NCBI RefSeq assembly: GCF_007859755.1
Contig: NZ_SJPF01000002.1
Span: 701,729 to 765,728, forward strand
Direction of reading: 5' to 3'
DNA length: 64,000 nucleotides
Origin: Blastopirellula retiformator
Lineage (GTDB): Bacteria > Planctomycetota > Planctomycetia > Pirellulales > Pirellulaceae
Shown: piece after piece, positions 20,326 to 28,761 of the stretch
Numbering within the stretch: the first letter of the stretch is position 1
Layout of the letters: each line of letters starts with the position of its first letter
Notes under the pieces: model-generated
Databases searched by the model: none
What the model was told of the DNA's origin: nothing
What the model saw: the letters and a program-made list of their open reading frames with translations, nothing else
Translations under genes and position numbers: made by a program

Positions 20326-21414
20326 TCAGTTGCGGATTTGCTCGCCTTCAGCATCGGGAATCGTGAACGAGATGGTCGTACCTTCGCCAACTTCCGATTC
20401 GGCCCAAATGCGACCTTCATGCTTTTGCACAATGCGTTTGCAGATCGCCAGGCCGATCCCCGATCCTTCAAATTCTTTTTGGGTATGGAGACGCTGGAAG
20501 GGAGCGAAGATCGATTCGCAGTTCTTGGGCTCGATGCCGATCCCATTATCGGCGACCGAAATCCGCCAGCCGGTCGCTTCTCGCGTCGCCGAAATCCGTA
20601 CATGCGGCTTGGCGTTACGGCAGAACTTGATCGCGTTGGAGATCAGGTTTTGGAACAACAGGCCCAGGGCGACTAGATCGCCACAAACCGCGGGCAAGGG
20701 GCAATCGCACTCGACGATCGCCCCCGATTCTTCAATTGGCACCACCAGGTTTTGCAGGGCGACCTCTTTGGCCACTTCCAGCGAGGCAATTTCCTGGGGA
20801 CGGCGAAGATCGCCATGCAGCGCGAAATCGATCAAGCTCTTGACCAACGCTTGCAGTCGCTCGGCGTTCACGCCGATCATCTGGACGTAGCTCGCCGACT
20901 CTTCGTTGATTTTGCCTTCCAGATCTTCGTGCAGGAAATCGGCAAGCTGGGTGATCCGCCGCAAGGGCGCTTGCAGATCATGAGCCGCCATCCGCGCGAA
21001 ATTGGTCAGTTCCCGCTGGCGCTGGGCCAATTCTCGCACCAGACTGACTTTCTCGATCGCGTTGGAAAGCGCGCGGCGAACCGTATCGGGCGTTAGCGTA
21101 TCTTTGACCAGATAGTCTTGTGCTCCCAGCTTCAAGCTTTCGACGGCGACGTTTTCGTTCCCCTGGCCAGAAATGGCGATGATCGGCACGTCGCTGCCCG
21201 ACTCGCGAATCTTGGTCAGCACCTCCCAGTCGTGCGCGTCCTCAAGCCGGTAATCAAGAAAAACGGCGTCAAACTGGCTCTCTTCGAGTTGGTGCAGCCC
21301 CTCTGTGCCGCTCAGCGAGTGAGCCACATCAAACCGCTGCGGCCAGGCCTGGCTCAGCATCGCTTGCAACAATCGGGTGTCGGCCAGGCTGTCGTCAATG
21401 ATGAGCAAGTGCAT
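20326..21414 (-). CDS. Receiver-histidine kinase
   Basis: A 362-residue soluble protein: receiver (1-125; LLIIDDS, acceptor in VFLDYRLED, conserved Lys in LVKDTL), then HisKA (about 135-200) with intact [12 protein letters not shown], and HATPase_c (about 245-355; [25 protein letters not shown]). The receiver-first layout fits a kinase controlled by an upstream phosphodonor. It is the first gene of the leftward block that continues into the CHASE hybrid kinase 86 bases on. ATG at 21414 begins directly at the receiver. The 686-base gap on its other side separates it from the divergent REC-kinase at 22101. Confidence 0.9.
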   Translation of the reverse strand: MHLLIIDDSLADTRLLQAMLSQAWPQRFDVAHSLSGTEGLHQLEESQFDAVFLDYRLEDAHDWEVLTKIRESGSDVPIIAISGQGNENVAVESLKLGAQDYLVKDTLTPDTVRRALSNAIEKVSLVRELAQRQRELTNFARMAAHDLQAPLRRITQLADFLHEDLEGKINEESASYVQMIGVNAERLQALVKSLIDFALHGDLRRPQEIASLEVAKEVALQNLVVPIEESGAIVECDCPLPAVCGDLVALGLLFQNLISNAIKFCRNAKPHVRISATREATGWRISVADNGIGIEPKNCESIFAPFQRLHTQKEFEGSGIGLAICKRIVQKHEGRIWAESEVGEGTTISFTIPDAEGEQIRN

Positions 21415-21474
21415 GTTGCATCGCCAATAGTAGGGAACAAACCTATGAATCTATTTCCGGTGGTCTCGCGCTAA

Positions 21475-21623
21475 CAGTCCGTTGATTTTCTCGACGGACT
21501 GCTGGATCGCAGGGATGCGCTCGCAAAATAGCGACGGAAGTCGTTATTTTGCGAGCCGCGAAGAGCTATGCTCTGAGCCTGGCGAGGTTGGAAAATGCCA
21601 CGAGGGCATTTTTCAGCAGGCAG
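21475..21623 (+). repeat. Long copy of dispersed CAGTCCGT repeat (copy B)
   Basis: A 149-bp element starting CAGTCCGTTGATTTTCTC, with CAGTCCGT and ACGGACTG forming a hairpin at its left end, and ending CAGCAGGCAG. It shares the core GAGCTATGCTCTGAGCCTGG and the mini-hairpin AATGCCACGAGGGCATT with the reverse-oriented copy at 42904-43018. It also carries an extra palindrome, CGCAAAATAGCGAC facing GTCGTTATTTTGCG. It sits in the divergent promoter gap between two kinase genes. Confidence 0.75.
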
Positions 21624-22077
21624 CAAAGCATCATATCCGGCCGACATCCTTTCCGGAAATGAGCGATGTGCCGTTTCGACCTCGCGCGGCGGGACGCCGC
21701 AACGCCGCTACGATGCGGAGAGTGCCACAACCAGTCGCTACGTTCGGACGCGGAAATCGCTCGCCGGTCGTTGAACGACCAGCAGCAGAATCTCGTGATT
21801 CCGCCTTTTGCGGCTCTAGTGATTCTCGGATCGGTAATCGTCATCGAATCATCGATCTTACTCCCCCAATGGGCATCTGATCGACACCGATCTGCGTAAA
21901 TCCGCAATCTAGCTGTGGGAACTTGCGACCGGGGCGTGGCGGTGTAGGTTCTTTTTGCCAAGTCGATGCGACTGCCCCATCTCGTACCTGGCGTTACTTC
22001 GTACGTCACACATTAGCCAGGAACAGGCTTGGCTGGGGTAGTCGCCGCCTAGGGCTCTGATGATCCCCTACGCGAAA
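21624..22077. other. Remainder of divergent gap before the REC-kinase gene
   Basis: About 450 bases without a supported gene. An open frame on the minus strand (21566-22009) runs into the repeat element and has Arg-rich shadow composition. Promoters for both flanking kinase genes must lie in the gap; none is clear by eye. Confidence 0.35.
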
Positions 22078-22100
22078 ACCTTAGGAAAAAGGTAAGGGAT
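22078..22100 (+). promoter_or_regulatory. Leader hairpin with AGGAAA loop and GGA ribosome binding site
   Basis: ACCTT (22078-22082) and AAGGT (22089-22093) close a six-base loop AGGAAA. The ribosome binding site AAGGGA follows directly and ends two bases from the ATG at 22101. A GGA in a hexaloop next to a second GGA at the binding site matches the known pattern of CsrA targets. Confidence 0.5.
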
Positions 22101-23705
22101 ATGGTATCGAGCCAAACGACCGTGAAAGTACTGCTGTTGGAAGACGATCTGGCCGACCAGCAAATCATCGTTCGTAACCTAAGAGACAACCGGTTCGACT
22201 ATCAAGTCACTTGCGTATCGAGACTGGCCGACGCGATTGAGCAGATTCGCCAAAGCGATTTTGACGTCGTCGTTTCCGACATGGACGTTCCGGATAGTTC
22301 CGGGTTCGAGACCATTCAGACGCTCCACGTCCACTGCGGCGAGACCCCACTGATCGCCCTGACCGCGAAGGAATATGCCGAACTGGCCGAGAAGATCTTG
22401 CTGGCCGGTGCGCAAGACTACCTGGAAAAGGGGGAAGTCCAGGGCAACTCGCTTAGCCGGGCCATCCTGCATGCGATACGGCGCCAGGAAACCCTGAACC
22501 AGAATCGACGGTTGGCTCGACGTTTAAAAGGCCAGCGGGCGAAACTTCGGGATCAAGCCAGACAACTGCAGCGCAAGAACCGCCGACTTCGCAAGCTCTA
22601 TCGCACCGCGCGAGAGTTTGTCGACAACGTCTCGCACGATTTGCGGACGCCGCTTACCGTCATCAAAGACTACGTGTCGATCCTTCGCGACGGCATGGCC
22701 GGAGAAGTGAACGACGAACAAATGCGTCTGCTGGGCAAAGTGGCGATTCGCGCGGATGACCTCAACAATATTGTCGACGATATCCTGGACGCCAGTAAGC
22801 TGGAGGCTGGAGTGCTGGGGGCATGGCGACGAAGCGTCTCCATTCCGCAGCTCATTTCCCACGCCTCGAGTTTGCTGCGCGAACGCGCTGCGATTCATGA
22901 CGTCCAGCTCGTCATCGAGTGCCCCGACGATCTGCCGGAAGCCTACTGCGACAGCGAGAAAGCGGTTCGGGTGATCGTCAACCTGGCGATCAACGCTCTC
23001 AAATACTCGCAGCCGGGTCAGACCGTCGTATTGTGGGCCAGCCACAACCCCGTCGATGGTGAGATCCGCATCGGCGTCACCGACCACGGACCAGGCATCG
23101 ATGAAGAATCGCTCCAGCAGATTTTCCAGCGGTTCGAGCAGTTGAAAGATGACGTCGCAACCACCGTAAAGGGGCACGGGCTTGGCCTCAATATCGCCCA
23201 ACGGTTGACCCGCATCAACCTTGGCGACCTGGATGTCGCCAGCGAGGTAGGAACAGGAAGCGTCTTTTCCTTCACGATCCCTGTTGCGGAACCTGGCGAG
23301 ATCTTCTGGCGTTGGATGGAACTGAGGGGCAGCTCAGACACTCCGCTCGTCGCCATGAAGATCTCGCTGGGTGACGACGCCGAAGCGGCCCACGCGGAAG
23401 ACTTCGACCGTTTCGCCAACTACTTGCTCCGCCGGCAAGACATTCTCTTTCGCCTGGCGCCGCGAGAGTGGCTGTTGATGTTACCGATGGCCGAATTGGA
23501 TCTCCCTCACTGGGAGGCGCAGGCCGACCTCAATTTCTCTCGCTTCGTTCGGAATCGCCCCCAAGGGCCGATCCCGGGCTTTTGTCGCAGCGTCTTCAAG
23601 ACCTGGCTCGCAGACGCCGACAAGGAATCGATTTTGACCGATTTCGACGCGCTGATCGCGCAACAGTCAACGCGACCAGTGGCCGACTACCTGGCGGCGT
23701 ACTAG
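22101..23705 (+). CDS. Receiver-histidine kinase with degenerate GGDEF-like tail
   Basis: A 534-residue protein: receiver (about 8-130; LLLEDDLAD, acceptor in VSDMDVPDSSG, conserved Lys in LEKGEVQG), basic coiled coil (130-170), HisKA with DNVSHDLRTPL, and HATPase_c (LAINALKYS, DHGPGID, GHGLGLNIA). Residues about 405-534 follow the GGDEF fold pattern (PLVAMKISL, later RRQDILFRLAPREWLLMLP), but the signature GGDEF is APREW, so cyclase activity is not expected. The receiver is most like that of the pseudokinase at 1127-2932 (shared ...DSSGxDT/FET... layout and KGEVQG/KREVQG). It heads a rightward unit with two receiver genes. Confidence 0.88.
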   Translation: MVSSQTTVKVLLLEDDLADQQIIVRNLRDNRFDYQVTCVSRLADAIEQIRQSDFDVVVSDMDVPDSSGFETIQTLHVHCGETPLIALTAKEYAELAEKILLAGAQDYLEKGEVQGNSLSRAILHAIRRQETLNQNRRLARRLKGQRAKLRDQARQLQRKNRRLRKLYRTAREFVDNVSHDLRTPLTVIKDYVSILRDGMAGEVNDEQMRLLGKVAIRADDLNNIVDDILDASKLEAGVLGAWRRSVSIPQLISHASSLLRERAAIHDVQLVIECPDDLPEAYCDSEKAVRVIVNLAINALKYSQPGQTVVLWASHNPVDGEIRIGVTDHGPGIDEESLQQIFQRFEQLKDDVATTVKGHGLGLNIAQRLTRINLGDLDVASEVGTGSVFSFTIPVAEPGEIFWRWMELRGSSDTPLVAMKISLGDDAEAAHAEDFDRFANYLLRRQDILFRLAPREWLLMLPMAELDLPHWEAQADLNFSRFVRNRPQGPIPGFCRSVFKTWLADADKESILTDFDALIAQQSTRPVADYLAAY

Positions 23706-23744
23706 CTGAGCAAACCAAGAAATCCTTTGTAGAGGCGCAATGTG

Positions 23745-24125
23745 ATGAATGAGTCACAACAGATTCTGATCATCGAGGACGAACACGACATCTGCGAAGG
23801 CGTTTCGTATCGGCTCCGTGCCGCCGGATTCTCTCCGCTGTCGGCCGGCGACTCGACCAGCGGCGTCGAGATCGCACGTCGTAATCGCCCCGATCTCATC
23901 CTGCTCGATGTGCAGTTGCCGGATAAGGATGGCATCACCACGCTACGGGAACTTCGGGACGACGAAATGACGAGTCAGATTCCGGTCATCATGCTTTCGG
24001 CGAGCCTGACGGAAGAAGTTCGGGCGCTCGACGCCGGGGCTCGCTTTTTCCTCCAGAAGCCGTACGAAGGGAAGTGCCTTCTTTCCGCCGTCCATGCCGT
24101 GCTGTCGCCCGTCTGCATGGCCTAA
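23745..24125 (+). CDS. Single-domain response regulator
   Basis: A 126-residue stand-alone receiver with IIEDEHD acidic pair, acceptor Asp in LLDVQLPDKDG, MLSAS and the conserved Lys in LQKPYEG. It has no output domain. AGAGG at 23731-23735 serves as ribosome binding site; an in-frame GTG three bases earlier (23742) is equally possible. It lies 39 bases after the REC-kinase stop and 41 bases before the REC-REC gene, forming a probable three-gene operon. Confidence 0.85.
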   Translation: MNESQQILIIEDEHDICEGVSYRLRAAGFSPLSAGDSTSGVEIARRNRPDLILLDVQLPDKDGITTLRELRDDEMTSQIPVIMLSASLTEEVRALDAGARFFLQKPYEGKCLLSAVHAVLSPVCMA

Positions 24126-24166
24126 CCACCCGCTGCCCTCCTTCCTGGCCGCCCAGAGAAAGAACG

Positions 24167-25060
24167 ATGAAAAAGACGATTCTCATTGCCGATGATCATC
24201 CTGATATTGTTGAGATATTACAGCGGCGCTGCCAACGTTTGGGTTTGAACGTGATTACCGCGTCGTCGGCGATCGAAGTGGTCCGCGCGGCTAGCACGCA
24301 TCTGCCCGACGCGATCATGATCGACGTCAACATGCCGGACGGCGATGGGCTCTCGGTCTGCGAGATGATCGCGCGCCACGAACGCTTTCAATCGATTCCA
24401 GTGATCGTGCTGACCGGCGAGTCTTCGACCGAGATCATGCGCCGCTGCCATCAGATGTGCGCCTACTACATTCCGAAATCGCCCGACGTTTGGATGCATG
24501 TCGAACCAGTCTTGTGCGAACTGCTATCGCCGGAGGCGGATGCCCCTACGCCGCTTCAGCCAGCTGGCCAACACGAATCGCCGCCCGACGCCATCACGAT
24601 GCTCGACCGCTTGTTTGCGGTTTTGGGAACCGAAGCGCTCGACAGCCCCATCGTCGACCTGAACGCCAATGAAGCGAACGAGAAAGTCCCCTGGGTCTTA
24701 ACGATCGAAGACGACGAAGACGTTGCGATTGCGCTCCGCATGCGACTGAAGGAGCTGGGCATCCTGTCGATGCATGCGATGGAAGGAACGTCCGGTTATC
24801 GCAATGCGTTCATGTCGGCGCCCAGCGCGATCTTGCTCGACTACGAATTGCCGGAAGGAGACGGGGCCTACGTGCTGCGGCGGCTTAAAGAAACGCCTTC
24901 CACCGCCCACATTCCGGTCATTGTCCTGACCGGACGCAAAGAGGGCTACATCCGCCGGCAAATGCTCACCATGGGCGCCAACGCCTTCTTTACGAAACCG
25001 TTCCACTGGAAGCAGATTCAAGAGGCGCTCGAAAACCTGGCGCCTGAGCTTGCAAGTTAA
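24167..25060 (+). CDS. Tandem receiver (REC-REC) protein
   Basis: A 297-residue protein made of two receivers joined by a linker of about 65 residues rich in Pro, Ala and acidic residues. Receiver 1 (3-120): IADDHPD, acceptor in MIDVNMPDGDG, Lys in YIPKSPD. Receiver 2 (about 180-295): IEDDED, acceptor in LLDYELPEGDG, VLTGR, Lys in TKPFHW. Both keep the catalytic residues. There is no effector domain, so it is probably a phosphate shuttle or a scaffold in the relay (inference). The start at 24167 (MKKTILIADD) was chosen over an upstream in-frame codon inside the preceding gene because the receiver begins there. Confidence 0.87.
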   Translation: MKKTILIADDHPDIVEILQRRCQRLGLNVITASSAIEVVRAASTHLPDAIMIDVNMPDGDGLSVCEMIARHERFQSIPVIVLTGESSTEIMRRCHQMCAYYIPKSPDVWMHVEPVLCELLSPEADAPTPLQPAGQHESPPDAITMLDRLFAVLGTEALDSPIVDLNANEANEKVPWVLTIEDDEDVAIALRMRLKELGILSMHAMEGTSGYRNAFMSAPSAILLDYELPEGDGAYVLRRLKETPSTAHIPVIVLTGRKEGYIRRQMLTMGANAFFTKPFHWKQIQEALENLAPELAS

Positions 25061-25083
25061 TTGCGTTCTCTCCGCAACTCTAG

Positions 25084-25110
25084 CAGTCCGTTGATTTTCT
25101 CAACAGGCAG
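25084..25110 (+). repeat. Short copy of dispersed CAGTCCGT repeat (copy C)
   Basis: A 27-bp copy, CAGTCCGTTGATTTTCTC joined to AACAGGCAG, starting 24 bases after the stop of the REC-REC gene. It has the same structure as copy A, in which the left end of the long element is joined directly to its right end. Confidence 0.7.
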
Positions 25111-25224
25111 CTGGCAATCGCCGGCCTGGCTGCGTACCGCGCTGTTGCACGCCACCGAATCGGCGCCGGACGCCGTCGCCGATCAGCCAGTTCACCTGTC
25201 GCTCTAAAACCACGATTCACCACC

Positions 25225-25495
25225 ATGCTCCAGCAAACCATCATCGATACAGCCGCTGGTCGCGGGATTGGCTTGGTTGTGCAGCGGCGCTGGCTCGATC
25301 AGGCGCGAAAATCATTCTCAACGATCGCCCCGGCATTGCGGATCTTCCGGGTGCGGTCGCCAACTTGCGCAACAGCGGCTGCGATGCGGCCGGTATCGAA
25401 GCCGACGTTTTTACCCGCACCGGGTGCGAATCGCTGCTCGCCGGCGCACTAGAAATCTCTCCCCCGATCACCGGGCTCGTCACCTGTCCTGCACT
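25225..25495 (+). pseudogene. Decayed fragment of a short-chain dehydrogenase (SDR)
   Basis: Two frames together read as the first third of an SDR Rossmann fold. The first gives TAAGRGIGL, matching the nucleotide-binding GxxxGIG loop. After a frame change near 25300-25320 a second gives SGAKIILNDR (second strand), DAAGIEADVFTR (third strand) and ITGLVTCPALQ (fourth strand). The catalytic Tyr-Lys part is missing and the frame runs into the convergent oxidoreductase gene. The start ATG at 25225 and family identity are inferred from motifs. It is a remnant rather than an active enzyme. Confidence 0.6.
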
Positions 25496-27112
25496 TCAAA
25501 AGGTCGCCTCGGTACTGACGTTAAACCCGGCCGATTTCTCGGCCTGGCTTCCGCCAGAGAAGTTAGCGCAAGCCAGCACCTGCCCTTCGGCGGCAAGCGA
25601 CGCTTGCAGCGAGTCGATGTCGACGTCTCGCAGTGCGACGCCCGCTTCGATCGCCTTGTGAGCGGCCAATCCCGCGGCGTGCCCCAGCGCCATCCAGGTC
25701 GGCTCCATTCGGATCGAGGAGTACGCGACATGGGTCGCCGACACCGCAACCGACACGATCAGCCCTTCAATCGTTTGCGGTATCATCACCCGATACGGGA
25801 TCGGATAGGGCCGGGTGATGTGGGCCAACATGCCGAGATAGCCCTCCAGCACCACGCCACAGTCGGACGGTCGCTTTTGAACCGGAAAACTATCGATCGG
25901 AAACTCTCCCACCGCGATCGTATCTTCGTAGTCGCCTGCGGCCGGCGCGTCTCCCGTGAAGGTGACGTCATGCTCGGTCAAGGTCGCCAGACCGACCAAA
26001 CGGCGACCTTCGCGAACATACAACTGCCACGGGAAGTTGCCGTTATCGGTAAACTCATCCGCCGGCAGATGGTACTTGCCCGCCATTTCGCGATGCTCGG
26101 CCGGCACGGCGTCGTCCTGTTGCAAAAACCACAACAGCCCCAGCGTCAACTGCCGATGGCGATCGGCGATTTCGTCGCGGCGACGCCAATTGGCTTCGAT
26201 ATAGCCGACGTTTTCTTCGGCAAACGGAAAGGCGAGCGGACGGGGATTGATGTTGGCGTCGACCTTGCCATTCGGCAGATCGGTGACCGACAGCGCCCGC
26301 ACCAGCGTATCGAAATGTTCGGGGTAGTAACCCCAGCCATCTTTGAGCACCTTGGGAGCGCTCAGTCGACCCGACTCCAGGTCATCGAGATATCCCAGAT
26401 AGTTCGTTCGGTCATACCCTGCCGGCGGCTGGGTCAGCGGTGCGCTGTTGCCCGGGTCGCTCGACAAGCACAACCGATAGGTGTAGGCGGGCAGACGATC
26501 GTCTCCCTGACCGGTACTGCCGGGCAAGATTTCGCCGTTTCGATAGTCAAAGAAGATCTCGCCGGCATGCGACTCTCCATATTCTTCCCGCGATTCGCGT
26601 CCCAGTCGGAACTCGGCGCCAGCCGCGGCCAGCAGGTCTCCTTCGTAGGTCGCATCAACAAACGCACTGGCCGACGCCAGGATCCGTTCGCCGGTAATCC
26701 GGTTTTGCAGTTCGACGGCGGTAACCCGATTTTGCTGAACAGCCGCGCCTTCCAACTGATGATCGAGCAACAGCTCAATCGTCGGCAGTTCGGCCAGCAT
26801 CTCCAGAAACGCCGCTTCGGCGACCGACGGCTCGAAGTAATACCCCTCGCGGCAAAGTGCGAACGCCTCGCTCTCGGCGCCCAGCGACGCGACATACGTT
26901 TCGCGGATCCGCGCAATGAACTCGAGAAATAGTCCGCCGATCGCCTCGGGGTGTTCGATGTCGCTCTTGCCGAGTCCACTGGTCGACATGCCGCCAATGT
27001 GCGACTGCCGTTCGACCAATGCGACCGTTCGCCCTTGTCGCGCCGCGGCGATCGCCGCCGCAATGCCGCCGGGCGTTCCGCCAATCACGACCAGATCCCA
27101 ACTATTCGCCAT
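25496..27112 (-). CDS. FAD-dependent oxidoreductase, secondary-metabolism/sugar cluster type
   Basis: A 538-residue FAD_oxidored-family protein. The N-terminus has the dinucleotide motif VVIGGTPGGIAAAIAAARQG followed by ALVERQSHIGGMSTSGLG, typical of this family. A second conserved region AFVDATYEGDLLAAAGA and the C-terminal IPYRVMIPQTIEGLIVSVAVS plus GHAAGLAAHKAI complete the fold. No signal peptide is seen, so it is probably cytoplasmic. Substrate is not known. The ATG at 27112 has AGAGGA 11 bases upstream; an upstream in-frame TTG (27142) is less likely. It lies 34 bases after the symporter gene and is probably part of the LacI-controlled unit running from 30354 to 25496. Confidence 0.85.
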   Translation of the reverse strand: MANSWDLVVIGGTPGGIAAAIAAARQGRTVALVERQSHIGGMSTSGLGKSDIEHPEAIGGLFLEFIARIRETYVASLGAESEAFALCREGYYFEPSVAEAAFLEMLAELPTIELLLDHQLEGAAVQQNRVTAVELQNRITGERILASASAFVDATYEGDLLAAAGAEFRLGRESREEYGESHAGEIFFDYRNGEILPGSTGQGDDRLPAYTYRLCLSSDPGNSAPLTQPPAGYDRTNYLGYLDDLESGRLSAPKVLKDGWGYYPEHFDTLVRALSVTDLPNGKVDANINPRPLAFPFAEENVGYIEANWRRRDEIADRHRQLTLGLLWFLQQDDAVPAEHREMAGKYHLPADEFTDNGNFPWQLYVREGRRLVGLATLTEHDVTFTGDAPAAGDYEDTIAVGEFPIDSFPVQKRPSDCGVVLEGYLGMLAHITRPYPIPYRVMIPQTIEGLIVSVAVSATHVAYSSIRMEPTWMALGHAAGLAAHKAIEAGVALRDVDIDSLQASLAAEGQVLACANFSGGSQAEKSAGFNVSTEATF

Positions 27113-27146
27113 TTCGCTCAAAGTCCTCTTCCTCAATTCCAAATAA

Positions 27147-28712
27147 TCAATCGACGCTCGGAGTCAGCGGAGCCGCCCGGTCTTGGCTCTCCTTCCGATC
27201 TCCTAGCGTCCAGACCGTCAGCCCCGTCAGGTCAAGCCGAGACGAACCAACGACAAAACTCAACAAATAGGCGGTCACCGCAAAAAACAAGTTCACCAGC
27301 GCGCCGACCCAATAACTATGTACGCCCAACGTCCACGCCTGGGGCAGCCAACCCAACAGCCCCAGGCCTAGATAAGCGTTAAAGACGACCGCCAGGCACA
27401 TCGCGATCGTCGCCGAAACGCCGTCGATCCGCCGCGTAAAGAACCCCATCATGAACAGCCCCATCAGACACCCGCCAAACAGGCTGGTCACGATCAGGCT
27501 GATATCGTTCATGCTTTCCTTTTCCATCCGGCTGAAGGCGATTCCGCCGCTGATCACCAGCACCGTCACCACCGCCGCGATAACGCGAGCCGTTCGCAAA
27601 TAGAAACGATCGCTGTAGACGTCTCCCAGATTGGGCCGCAACAGATCGACCACCACCACGGTCGAAATGGAGTTAATGCCGGAATCGAGCGAACTCATCG
27701 CGGCCGCGACCACCGCCGCCAAGATCAAGCCCGCCAGTCCCGCCGGAATCCGCGTCAAAATAAAGTAGGGAAAGACCTGATCGGTCTCCAGTCCCGCAAG
27801 TGCAGGCTCGGGATAGGTCTGAAAGTAGACGTACAGCGCCGTTCCGATAAAGAAAAACATGGTCCACATCGGCAGCGCAATCGCCGAGTAGATGATCGTC
27901 GCCTTCCGCGCTTCGTAGGTCGACTTGGCGGCGACGTACCGCTGGACGATATTCTGATCGCCCGAGTAGATCGCCAGCCAGTTGATGATTCCCAAAATGG
28001 CGACCGTCCAGAAGGTTCGCTCACTCAAGTTCCACTCAAAGCTACCGAGACTGAACTTCCCCTCGGCGACGCCAACCTCCAAGACCTGCGTCATTCCGCC
28101 TGGCAGCTCCCAAGCGATGTAGAGAAAGCAGAGCAGTCCGCCCCCAAGCAAGACGATCGCCTGCACGACGTCAGTCCAAACGACCGCTTCGATCCCGCCA
28201 GCAATCGTATAGAACGCGATAAACAGCCCAGCGCCGATTACCACCACTTCAATCGACAGCCCCGTCATAAACTGCACCGGAATCGAAACTAGAAACAAGA
28301 TCTGCGCCATCCGGATCAGTTGCAGCACGATAAAGCTGAGCGTTCCGTAAATCCGCGGGGCCATGCCAAACCGCATCCCCAGGTACTCAAATGCCGAGGT
28401 CAACTTTCCGCGGCGAAAGAATGGAATGAAGACCAGCACCGCCATCACTGCGATCAGCGGCAGCGCTAAATTGACCGCCAATTGTCTCCAGTCAAGCACA
28501 TAGGCGGCGGCCGGAAGCGCCAGGAACGTCGCCGAACTGACGATCGTCCCCAGCATCGACAGCCCGATCACCCAGCCGGGGAACGCACGATTGCCGACAA
28601 AGTACTCTTCGGTCGTTTCATTCCGCCGCGAGAAGTAGATCCCAATGCCGAACATCGCCGCCAAATAGACAAGAATGGCGGCGACATCGAGCGGGCGAAG
28701 CGTAAGGTCCAT
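27147..28712 (-). CDS. Sodium:solute symporter (SSS family)
   Basis: A 521-residue integral membrane protein with about 13 hydrophobic helices. Family marks include the first helices VAAILVYLAAMFGIGIYFSRR, EEYFVGNRAFPGWVIGLSML, the IAGGIEAVVWTDVVQ segment and AAAMSSLDSGINSISTV, which belongs to the sodium-site helix. SSS proteins import sugars, sialic acid or other small solutes with sodium. Next to a sialidase-like protein, uptake of a sugar released outside is a reasonable inference. ATG at 28712 begins directly before helix 1; the frame open to 28808 would overlap the upstream gene and adds no family sequence. Confidence 0.9.
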   Translation of the reverse strand: MDLTLRPLDVAAILVYLAAMFGIGIYFSRRNETTEEYFVGNRAFPGWVIGLSMLGTIVSSATFLALPAAAYVLDWRQLAVNLALPLIAVMAVLVFIPFFRRGKLTSAFEYLGMRFGMAPRIYGTLSFIVLQLIRMAQILFLVSIPVQFMTGLSIEVVVIGAGLFIAFYTIAGGIEAVVWTDVVQAIVLLGGGLLCFLYIAWELPGGMTQVLEVGVAEGKFSLGSFEWNLSERTFWTVAILGIINWLAIYSGDQNIVQRYVAAKSTYEARKATIIYSAIALPMWTMFFFIGTALYVYFQTYPEPALAGLETDQVFPYFILTRIPAGLAGLILAAVVAAAMSSLDSGINSISTVVVVDLLRPNLGDVYSDRFYLRTARVIAAVVTVLVISGGIAFSRMEKESMNDISLIVTSLFGGCLMGLFMMGFFTRRIDGVSATIAMCLAVVFNAYLGLGLLGWLPQAWTLGVHSYWVGALVNLFFAVTAYLLSFVVGSSRLDLTGLTVWTLGDRKESQDRAAPLTPSVD

Positions 28713-28761
28713 GAAATTCTCAGGTGCAACATCAACAGCAGGAAGGACGACCGACAAAACC

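Noticed and set aside
21482-21880. Open frame starting MIFSTDC
   Set aside because: Its start lies inside the dispersed repeat element, and the same MIFSTDC start appears at 43011 for the same reason. It is a repeat by-product.
25268-26932. Long plus-strand open frame (554 codons)
   Set aside because: It lies antisense to the FAD oxidoreductase, whose motifs are clear. Composition is Arg/Gln/His-rich as expected of a shadow frame in GC-rich DNA.
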